Positions 16,590 to 23,652 of a stretch of DNA of 64,000 nucleotides are shown piece after piece. The position numbers and the translations under genes were made by a program. Under the pieces are notes generated by a model. That model was not told where the DNA came from and ran no database searches. It was given only the letters and a program-made list of their open reading frames with translations. This DNA is from Pseudomonas sp. LD120 (GTDB taxonomy: Bacteria > Pseudomonadota > Gammaproteobacteria > Pseudomonadales > Pseudomonadaceae), in contig NZ_WVHL01000005.1 of the NCBI RefSeq assembly GCF_009861525.1, positions 744,001 to 808,000 of the forward strand. The letters run 5' to 3'. Numbering within the stretch: position 1 is the first letter of the stretch; each line of letters opens with the position of its first letter.

Positions 16590-16946
16590 ATGCGCAAGAT
16601 TTTCCTGGCCTGTCCCTACAGCCACTCCGACGCTGAGGTCATCAATGAGCGTTTTCTTCAGTGCAATCGCGTTGCGGCGCAGATACTCGAAACCGGGCAC
16701 GCGGTGTTCAGCCAGGTGAGCATGTCCCATCCGATCAACCTGTGCCTGGCCGGCAAGGACAACGCTGCCATCGGCAAGCTCTGGGCACCGGTGGATGCGT
16801 TGTACATGGCGATGATGGAAGAGTTGATCGTGCTCGACCTGCCGGGCTGGAAGGACAGCGGCGGGATCAAGCGCGAGATCGAGGTCTTCGAATCGTCCGG
16901 GCGGCGGGTCAGCCTGTGGTCCGAGGTCAGCCACGAATTTGCCTGA
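16590..16946 (+). CDS. DUF1937 protein (nucleoside 2-deoxyribosyltransferase-like fold)
   Basis: A 118-residue protein starting MRKIFLACPYSHSDAEVINE, with VFSQVSMSHPIN, MEELIVLDLPGWKDSGGIKR and a C-terminal helix. This order (ACPYS, SHPI, LPGW, S-G-REIE) is that of DUF1937, related to nucleoside 2-deoxyribosyltransferases; the Glu of KREIEVF is at the position of the catalytic acid of that superfamily. No activity is established for most members. It follows the permease with a good ribosome site (GAGGTAACG), so it belongs to the same operon and probably acts on the imported compound or a metabolite of it. Confidence 0.75.
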   Translation: MRKIFLACPYSHSDAEVINERFLQCNRVAAQILETGHAVFSQVSMSHPINLCLAGKDNAAIGKLWAPVDALYMAMMEELIVLDLPGWKDSGGIKREIEVFESSGRRVSLWSEVSHEFA

Positions 16947-16952
16947 GTCCCG

Positions 16953-16987
16953 GGCCGTACCCATCGTCGCCTGCGCCGGGTACGGCC
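16953..16987. terminator. Hairpin after the DUF1937 gene
   Basis: Perfect 10-bp arms GGCCGTACCC and GGGTACGGCC flank a 15-nt loop just after the DUF1937 stop. There is no T run, so it could end transcription only weakly or stabilise the mRNA 3' end. Confidence 0.4.
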
Positions 16988-17049
16988 GCCGTTCGAACTG
17001 ACGACAGCCTGCGCACAAGGTAAACTTGCCCGCCTGCGCAGGAGCAACC

Positions 17050-17886
17050 ATGAACTATCGTCACGCCTTCCACGCCGGCAATCACGCCGACGTCTTCAAA
17101 CACCTGACCCTGACCCGCCTCATCGCCCTGATGTCGCGCAAGGAGCAGCCGTTCGCCTACCTCGACAGCCACGCCGGTATTGGTCTGTATGACCTCAAGG
17201 GCGACCAGGCGAGCCGTACCGGCGAGTACCTGGAAGGCATCGCCCGTTTGTGGGGCGAACAGGATCTGCCGGCGTTGACCGCCGACTACATGCAGGTGCT
17301 GCACAAGATGAACCCCGATGGCGAGCTGCGTTACTACCCGGGGTCGCCGGAACTGGCGCGGCGCCTGACCCGCTCCCAGGATCGGGTGCTGCTCAACGAA
17401 AAGCATCCCCAAGACGGCTTGCTGCTCAAGGACAACATGAAGGGTGATCGCCGGGTGGCGGTGCACTTGGGTGAGGGCTGGCACGTGGCTCGGGCACTTT
17501 TGCCGGTGGCTGAGAAGCGGGCGGTGATGCTGATCGACCCGCCGTTTGAGCAACTCGACGAAATGCAACGCTGCGCGGCGTCGCTGAAAGAAGCCATCGG
17601 TCGTATGCGCCAGACCGTGGCGGCCATCTGGTATCCGGTGAAGGATCAGCGGGCCCTGCGGCGCTTCTACCAGGACCTGGCCGGCACCGGGGCGCCGAAG
17701 TTGTTGCGAGTGGAGTTGCTGGTGCATCCGCTGGATACCCCCAACAGTCTCAATGGTTCGGGGCTGGCGATCGCCAATCCGCCTTGGGGCTTGGAAGAGG
17801 AGTTGCGTGAGCTGTTGCCCTGGCTGTCGAAGAAGCTCGGTCAGACCCAGGGCGGCTGGCAGATGGACTGGTTGATCGCGGAGTAG
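17050..17886 (+). CDS. rlmJ: RlmJ, 23S rRNA (adenine2030-N6)-methyltransferase
   Basis: A 278-residue SAM-dependent methyltransferase. The N-terminus MNYRHAFHAGNHADVFKHL is almost diagnostic for RlmJ. The SAM-binding region follows (YLDSHAGIGLYDL), and the N6-adenine methyltransferase motif is DPPFEQ near residue 162. It modifies A2030 of 23S rRNA. The ATG at 17050 is used because the family begins MNYRHAF; GGAGCAACC precedes it. It is a single gene, read toward msrA, with a palindromic repeat between them. Confidence 0.95.
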   Translation: MNYRHAFHAGNHADVFKHLTLTRLIALMSRKEQPFAYLDSHAGIGLYDLKGDQASRTGEYLEGIARLWGEQDLPALTADYMQVLHKMNPDGELRYYPGSPELARRLTRSQDRVLLNEKHPQDGLLLKDNMKGDRRVAVHLGEGWHVARALLPVAEKRAVMLIDPPFEQLDEMQRCAASLKEAIGRMRQTVAAIWYPVKDQRALRRFYQDLAGTGAPKLLRVELLVHPLDTPNSLNGSGLAIANPPWGLEEELRELLPWLSKKLGQTQGGWQMDWLIAE

Positions 17887-17901
17887 CCGCCACGGGCTAT
17901 A

Positions 17902-17954
17902 AGCGGCAAGCTACAAGTCAGCGACGAACCACTTGCAGCTTGAGGCTTGCCGCT
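17902..17954. repeat. Extragenic palindrome (AAGC-rich type)
   Basis: Arms AGCGGCAAGC and GCTTGCCGCT surround CTACAAG and CTTGCAGCTTG segments, so almost the whole 53 nt can fold. Similar wording recurs at 53204-53262 and, partly, at 36781-36805. It lies between the convergent rlmJ and msrA genes, where it could also act as a bidirectional terminator. Confidence 0.55.
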
Positions 17955-17964
17955 GGTAGCTGCT

Positions 17965-18612
17965 TTAGATTGGGCAGGTCACGCCAGTGCCGCCGATCCC
18001 GCAATAGCCTTCCGGGTTCTTCGCCAGGTACTGCTGGTGGTAGGCCTCGGCAAAGTAGACGGTCGGGGCCTCGGCGATTTCGGTGGTGATCTCGCCCATG
18101 CCGGCTTTGGTCAGTTCTGCCTGGTACACATCCCTGCTGTGCAGCGCCTGCTCCAGCTGGGTTGGGTTGGTGGTGTAGATCACCGAGCGGTACTGGGTGC
18201 CGATGTCATTGCCCTGACGCATGCCCTGGGTCGGGTTGTGCAGTTCCCAGAACATTGCCAGTAACGCCTGATAGCTGACTTTTTCCGGTTCATACACCAC
18301 CAGCACCACTTCGGTGTGCCCGGTCAGGCCCGAGCAGACTTCTTCATAGGTCGGGTTCGGGGTAAAGCCGCCGGCATAACCCACGACTGTGCTGAACACG
18401 CCTTCGCGTTGCCAGAAGCGCCGTTCGGCACCCCAGAAACAGCCGAGGCCGAAAATGGCGAAATCCACATTGCCCGGAAACGGACCCAGTAGCGGATTGC
18501 CGTTGACGTAGTGTTCGGCGGGCAGGGTCATGGGGGTTTCACGGCCAGGTAAAGCTTGTTCTTTGGTTGGAAGCACGTTTTTGTTCACCAGAATTTCCGA
18601 GCGCAAGACCAT
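17965..18612 (-). CDS. msrA: MsrA, peptide-methionine (S)-S-oxide reductase
   Basis: A 215-residue protein that repairs oxidised methionine. The catalytic Cys lies in FGLGCFWGAERRFWQ; the YAGG, TGHTEVV and FWELHNPTQGMRQGNDIGTQ segments are conserved, and the C-terminus CGIGGTGVTCPI supplies resolving cysteines, as in the E. coli type. The ATG at 18612 has GGAGG nine bases upstream. It lies just downstream of dipA on the same strand (74-nt gap), the same order as in P. aeruginosa. Confidence 0.96.
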   Translation of the reverse strand: MVLRSEILVNKNVLPTKEQALPGRETPMTLPAEHYVNGNPLLGPFPGNVDFAIFGLGCFWGAERRFWQREGVFSTVVGYAGGFTPNPTYEEVCSGLTGHTEVVLVVYEPEKVSYQALLAMFWELHNPTQGMRQGNDIGTQYRSVIYTTNPTQLEQALHSRDVYQAELTKAGMGEITTEIAEAPTVYFAEAYHQQYLAKNPEGYCGIGGTGVTCPI

Positions 18613-18686
18613 GGGGCGGTCCTCCAGTCAGGTTGGGGAGTCAGTTAGCGAATAGACACGCAGTTTGCCCGAGTGTTACAGCGCTG

Positions 18687-21380
18687 TCAGGCAATTGGAC
18701 CGCGAGGATAGCGCGTAAGCTTGGCAATCAGCTCAGTGCCGGGGATCGGCCGGTCGAACAGGTAGCCCTGACCGACGTCGCAACGGTGGCGGCGCAGGAA
18801 GGCCAGTTGCTCGGCGGTTTCGATGCCTTCGGCGACCACTTTTATTTTCAGGTTGTGGGCCATGGCAATCACCGCCGAGGTAATTTCCATGTCGTCCTGG
18901 TTGTCAGGGATCTCATGGATGAAGCTGCGATCGATCTTGATGATATCGATGGGGAATTTCTTCAGGTAACTCAGGGACGAATAGCCCGTGCCGAAGTCGT
19001 CCATGGCCAGGGTCAGGCCGAGCTTTTTCAACTGTTCAAGCTGTTGGTGGGTGTCCTCGGTGGCTTCGAGCAGCAAGCCTTCGGTCAGCTCCAGCTCTAG
19101 CAATGAAGGGGGCAGTTCTTCTTCTTTGAGAATGCTGGCAATCGAGGCCACCAGGTCCGGGTCGGAAAACTGCTTGGGTGACAGGTTGATGGCCACATGC
19201 AAGTTGCCCAGCCCTGCGGCGGTTAGCTGTTTGCTCATCCGGCAGGCTTGGCGGGCGATCCATTTGCCGATGGGAATGATCAGGCCGGTTTCTTCGGCCA
19301 CGCTGATGAACTGATCCGGGCGAATCATGCCTTTTTCCGGATGATTCCAGCGCAGTAGCGCTTCCATGCCCAGCAGGCGGCCACTGCGCAGGCACAGCTT
19401 GGGCTGGTAGAACACATCCAGCTCGTTTTGCGTCAGGGCGCGGCGCAGGTTGTTTTCGACGAACAGCTTGTAGCTGGCTTCGGCATTGAGCGCCTCGGTG
19501 AACACCTGCACCTGGTGCTTGCCGTTGGCCTTGGCCTTGTGCAGGGCCAGGCCGGCGTTGCGCATCAGGGTCTGGGGATCGCGGCCATGCAGCGGCGCGC
19601 AGGCCAGGCCGACAGAACCGGTGACGCTGATCAGCTGGTTGTCGACGAACATCGGCTTGTCCAGGGTCAGCAGCAGTTGGCTGGCGATCTGTTGGCCGGT
19701 TTCCAGGTCGGTGTTGTCCAGCAGCACGGCGAATTCGTTGCTGGCAAAGCGCGCCAGGCTGCCGCTGGGACTCAGGCTGTTGCGCAGGCGTCTGGCCAGG
19801 CTGATCAGCAGTTTGTCGCCAGTCTGGTGGCCGAGGCTGTCGTTGATCCGCTTAAAGTTGTCGATGTCCACCAGCAGCAGGCTGATCGGGGTATCGCTGT
19901 CTCGGGCGAAACGCTCATCGAGGTTGCGGATGAATGCGGGGCGGTTGCCCAGATTGGTCAGGTTGTCGGTGTAGGCCAGGCGCTCGATGCGCTGCTGGGC
20001 GAGCTTGGTCTGGGTGATGTCTTCGTAGATGCCGATGTAGTGCGTCAGTTCGCGATTATCGCCATAGACCTTGGAGATCGACAGTTGGCCCCAATAGGGT
20101 TCGAGGTTCTTGCGCCGGCTTTTGAATTCGCCTTGCCAGCTGTTGCTTTTGGCCAGGCTTGAGGGGGCGTCGAACAGTAGCTCGCTGAGGTTCTCCAGGG
20201 CCGGCAGTTCCGACAACCGATGGCCGTGGACTTCCTCGGTGCTGTATTGGGTGATCGCGGTGAAGCTTGGGTTGACGTACTCCACGACGCCGTCGCAGTT
20301 GACCAGCAGAAAGGCGTTGGCGCTTTGTTCCACGGCGCGCTGGAACAAGTTCAGGGCGCTGGTGGCAGCGCGCCGGTTGTGATTGTTGATCACCTGGGCG
20401 AACTGGTCGGCCAGCTCGCCGGCGAAGGCTATTTCATCGGACTGCCAGGCTCGAGTCATGCCAGTCTGCTCCAGGCACAACACGCCAACCACCTGTCCAT
20501 CGATGCGGATGCTGGCGTCGAGCATTGCATTGACGTCCCGTGGGCGCAGGCTCTCGGCCATTTCTCGGGTGCGCGGGTCACGCATGGCGTTCTGCGCATC
20601 GATGGCGCGGCAGCTGTGCAGGGCCTCCAGATAATCGGGAAAGCTGCTGGCGTCAATGGACTCCGGCGTACGGTATTCCTGGGGGGCGCGATGGTAGGCG
20701 GCAATCGGTACCAGTTGCTGGTCTTCCAGGTTCCAGATGCTGGCGCAGTCGATCTGGTAGATGTCGCAGGCGCAGCGAGTGATCAGGTCGGCGGCTTCCT
20801 TCAGCGAGTTGTTGGCGCTGTAGCGCTGGCGGGTCAGGAGCAAGATCAGCTCTTGCTGCGCACGTACCCGTTCCAGATGTTGCAACTGCTCCTGCTGGGC
20901 GCGTTGGTTCAGTTCCAAAGCGATCTGCAGTCGGGTGTTCTGGGTTTCCAAGTCCAGGCTTGGCATCGCTGAGGTGTCGCTGAACAAGCCATCGACCACC
21001 AGCAGGTAGCCGCGCAACAGGTGTCGATTGTGTTGTTTGTAGGCTTCGCCCAGTTCCAGGATGCTCAAGGGGCCCTGGCCGGTGTGCAGGGTGTAGCGGA
21101 TCAGGTAATGGGGGCTGTTGCTCAGTTGCTGCTGGATGGTGTCGTGCAACTGGTAGCGCGCTTCGGGTTCCATCAGGCTGGCATAGGGGGAGCCAATCAG
21201 GGCGCAGAGTTCGACGGCAGGCACGCCGAACTGACGTTCGCAATTAGGGTCGAGAAACAGCAGCGCCCAGCTCGCTTCATTCAGCCGTTCGAAACGCAAC
21301 ATTCCCAGCCGCGAGGGCACAGGCAATTGCGTCACTACCTCGGCCGCCATACGGCTCGCGGCATCGGGTTGGCTTTTCAT
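18687..21380 (-). CDS. dipA: DipA-like c-di-GMP phosphodiesterase (GAF-PAS-GGDEF-EAL)
   Basis: An 897-residue sensor enzyme. Likely order: N-terminal PAS-like region (about 28-130), coiled-coil stretch (about 145-185), GAF (about 190-335), PAS (345-460), GGDEF (470-625) and EAL (640-890). The GGDEF signature is replaced by ASNEF (546-550), so cyclase activity is unlikely. The EAL domain keeps MEALLRW (E673), DDFGTGYSSL and VVAEGIET, so it should hydrolyse c-di-GMP. This combination and the position between msrA and aceF match P. aeruginosa DipA/Pch, known for biofilm dispersion and motility heterogeneity. No membrane segment is obvious, so it is probably cytoplasmic. Confidence 0.9.
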   Translation of the reverse strand: MKSQPDAASRMAAEVVTQLPVPSRLGMLRFERLNEASWALLFLDPNCERQFGVPAVELCALIGSPYASLMEPEARYQLHDTIQQQLSNSPHYLIRYTLHTGQGPLSILELGEAYKQHNRHLLRGYLLVVDGLFSDTSAMPSLDLETQNTRLQIALELNQRAQQEQLQHLERVRAQQELILLLTRQRYSANNSLKEAADLITRCACDIYQIDCASIWNLEDQQLVPIAAYHRAPQEYRTPESIDASSFPDYLEALHSCRAIDAQNAMRDPRTREMAESLRPRDVNAMLDASIRIDGQVVGVLCLEQTGMTRAWQSDEIAFAGELADQFAQVINNHNRRAATSALNLFQRAVEQSANAFLLVNCDGVVEYVNPSFTAITQYSTEEVHGHRLSELPALENLSELLFDAPSSLAKSNSWQGEFKSRRKNLEPYWGQLSISKVYGDNRELTHYIGIYEDITQTKLAQQRIERLAYTDNLTNLGNRPAFIRNLDERFARDSDTPISLLLVDIDNFKRINDSLGHQTGDKLLISLARRLRNSLSPSGSLARFASNEFAVLLDNTDLETGQQIASQLLLTLDKPMFVDNQLISVTGSVGLACAPLHGRDPQTLMRNAGLALHKAKANGKHQVQVFTEALNAEASYKLFVENNLRRALTQNELDVFYQPKLCLRSGRLLGMEALLRWNHPEKGMIRPDQFISVAEETGLIIPIGKWIARQACRMSKQLTAAGLGNLHVAINLSPKQFSDPDLVASIASILKEEELPPSLLELELTEGLLLEATEDTHQQLEQLKKLGLTLAMDDFGTGYSSLSYLKKFPIDIIKIDRSFIHEIPDNQDDMEITSAVIAMAHNLKIKVVAEGIETAEQLAFLRRHRCDVGQGYLFDRPIPGTELIAKLTRYPRGPIA

Positions 21381-21591
21381 GGGGAAACTCGCTTCGAAAT
21401 TGCTGATCGCGCCGGGCTCGCGCCCTCTTTACTGTTGCCTATGGCAAGGTTGCATCATGGCGCTTCGACTGACAAGTGAGATGAAGGCTAAGTGCTATAA
21501 ACCTGTATCGGCAGCCTGAGGGATTTCTGAAAAGTTACTTTGTCGGCCGTTGCCGCTCAGCCGAGGCGAGCGCTCGATGATTCTGCCGGGC

Positions 21592-21620
21592 AAAAAAAGC
21601 CCCGCCAAATTGACGGGGTT
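21592..21620 (-). terminator. Intrinsic terminator of aceEF
   Basis: On the reverse strand CCCCGTC and GGCGGGG arms around AATTT are followed by C and seven T. It is about 70 nt beyond the aceF stop. Confidence 0.85.
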
Positions 21621-21688
21621 GAGGTACGAGCGTGGCGCTCGGAAAAGGTGCGTTAGCGGCCCGCCCATGAGGGCAGGCCGCTCGCCGG

Positions 21689-23641
21689 TTACAGCAGAAT
21701 GGTACGGATGTCGGCCAGCAGGTCGCTCAGACGCTTGGTGAAGCGTGCGGCGGCTGCGCCGTTGATCACTCGGTGATCGTAGGACAGGGACAGGGGCAGC
21801 ATCAGCTTCGGCTGGAAGGCTTTGCCATCCCAGACAGGCTGGATGGTGGCCTTGGAAACACCGAGGATCGCCACTTCCGGCGCATTGACGATCGGCGTGA
21901 AACCGGTGCCGCCAATGTGTCCGAGGCTGGAGATGGTGAAGCAGGCGCCTTGCATCTCGTCTGCGGAGAGCTTCTTGGTTCGGGCTTTTTCCGCCAGGGA
22001 AGCGGCTTCGGCGGCCAGCTGCAGCAGGCTCTTCTGATCGACGTTCTTGATCACCGGTACCAGCAGGCCATCCGGGGTGTCCACGGCGAAGCCGATGTTC
22101 ACGTACTTCTTGCGGATGATCGCTTTACCACTTGGTGCCAGGGAACTGTTGAAGTCCGGCAGTTCCTTGAGCAAGTGCGCGCAGGACTTGAGCAGCAGCG
22201 GCAGGATGGTCAGCTTGACGCCGGCCTTCTCGGCCACGGCTTTCTGCGCAACGCGGAATGCTTCCAGCTCGGTGATGTCGGCCGAGTCGAACTGCGTCAC
22301 GTGCGGCACGTTCAGCCAACTGCGGTGCAGGTTGGCAGCGCCGGCCTGCATCAGGCGGGTCATCGGTACTTCTTCGATGTCACCGAAGCGGCTGAAGTCG
22401 ACGACCGGAATCGGCGGGATGCCCGCGCCACCCGTTGCGCCTGCTGCAGCGGCTGGTGCTTCCTTGGCCTTCTGCATCATCGCTTTGACGTAAACCTGCA
22501 CGTCTTCCTTGAGGATGCGACCGTGCGGACCGCTGGCGCTTACGGCGCTCAGCTCAACACCCAGTTCACGAGCCAGTTGACGCACAGCAGGGCCAGCATG
22601 GACTTTGGCGCCGGGTTTGGCTGGAGCGGCGACTGCAGCAACCGCCGGAGCAGCGGTTGCCGGAGCGGCAGCGGCAGGTGCTGTACTTGGTGCAGCAGCG
22701 GTTTGAGTCGGGGCAGTGGCCGGGGCCGCGCCTTTGACTTTCAGCTTGAGGATCAGGTCGCCAGTGCCGACTTCATCGTCCAGCTTGATGGAAACGCTTT
22801 CCACCACGCCAGCGGCCGGCGATGGAATTTCCATGCTCGCCTTGTCGGACTCGAGGGTGATCAGCGACTGGTCGGCGACGACGCTGTCGCCGGCCTTGAC
22901 CAGCACTTCGATGATCTTGGCCTTGCCGGCCGAGCCGATGTCCGGAACATGGATGTCCTGGATGCTGTCAGCCACAGGAGCCGCTGGTGCTGCCGCAGGA
23001 GCAGGCGCAGCGGCTGGTGCAGCGGCCTGAGCGGGAGCGGCGGCAGCCGGTGCCGCAGCACCTGCCACTTCCAGGTCCAGAATCAGGTCGCCCGTGCCGA
23101 CTTCGTCGTTGAGCTTGACGCTGATGGCCTTGACCACGCCAGCGGCCGGCGATGGGATTTCCATGCTGGCTTTATCAGACTCAAGGGTGATCAGCGACTG
23201 ATCGGCCTCGACGGTGTCGCCGACCTTGACCTGGATCTCGATGATCTGCGCCTTGCCCGACGAGCCGATGTCCGGCACGTGCACTTGCTGCACCGAGGCT
23301 GCGGCTGGCGCAGCGCTAGGGGCTGGCGCTGCTGGCGCTGCTGGAGCCGCGGCAGGTTGTTCAGCTTTTGCTGCAGCAGCGGCAGGTGCCGGGGCCGCAG
23401 CCGCGGCGCCTTCGACTTCCAGCTCCAGCAGTTCGTCGCCTTCTTTCAGGCGGTCGCCCAGCTTAACTTTCAGGCTCTTGACCACGCCGGCTTTCGGCGC
23501 AGGGATTTCCATGCTGGCCTTGTCTGACTCGAGGGTCAGGATGCTCTGGTCGGCTTCGATGCGATCGCCGACCTTGACCATCAGTTCGATTACTTCACCT
23601 TCACCGCTGCCGATGTCAGGTACGCGAATGAGTTCGCTCAC
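21689..23641 (-). CDS. aceF: AceF, dihydrolipoyl acetyltransferase (E2 of pyruvate dehydrogenase)
   Basis: A 650-residue E2 chain. Three lipoyl domains (about 1-75, 118-193, 228-303) each carry the lipoylated lysine in ESDKASMEIP, separated by flexible Ala/Pro linkers. A peripheral subunit-binding domain (GPAVRQLARELGVELSAVS, about 345-380) and the catalytic domain follow, ending with the DHRVINGAAAARF motif that contains the active-site His. It transfers acetyl from lipoate to CoA. It begins 11 nt behind aceE in the same operon. The second and third lipoyl domains are nearly identical at the DNA level, which could recombine. Confidence 0.97.
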   Translation of the reverse strand: MSELIRVPDIGSGEGEVIELMVKVGDRIEADQSILTLESDKASMEIPAPKAGVVKSLKVKLGDRLKEGDELLELEVEGAAAAAPAPAAAAAKAEQPAAAPAAPAAPAPSAAPAAASVQQVHVPDIGSSGKAQIIEIQVKVGDTVEADQSLITLESDKASMEIPSPAAGVVKAISVKLNDEVGTGDLILDLEVAGAAAPAAAAPAQAAAPAAAPAPAAAPAAPVADSIQDIHVPDIGSAGKAKIIEVLVKAGDSVVADQSLITLESDKASMEIPSPAAGVVESVSIKLDDEVGTGDLILKLKVKGAAPATAPTQTAAAPSTAPAAAAPATAAPAVAAVAAPAKPGAKVHAGPAVRQLARELGVELSAVSASGPHGRILKEDVQVYVKAMMQKAKEAPAAAAGATGGAGIPPIPVVDFSRFGDIEEVPMTRLMQAGAANLHRSWLNVPHVTQFDSADITELEAFRVAQKAVAEKAGVKLTILPLLLKSCAHLLKELPDFNSSLAPSGKAIIRKKYVNIGFAVDTPDGLLVPVIKNVDQKSLLQLAAEAASLAEKARTKKLSADEMQGACFTISSLGHIGGTGFTPIVNAPEVAILGVSKATIQPVWDGKAFQPKLMLPLSLSYDHRVINGAAAARFTKRLSDLLADIRTILL

Positions 23642-23652
23642 AGAAAGTCTCC

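Noticed and set aside
15381..17051. A 556-codon minus-strand frame over the EutH-like and DUF1937 genes
   Set aside because: Composition is typical of a shadow frame (H, Q, D, R-rich); both + strand genes have clear families and ribosome sites.
17902..17954. Possible CRISPR or tRNA-like structure in the palindromic repeats
   Set aside because: Only single palindromes recur at distant places, with no regular spacers and no cloverleaf; they fit extragenic repeat elements.
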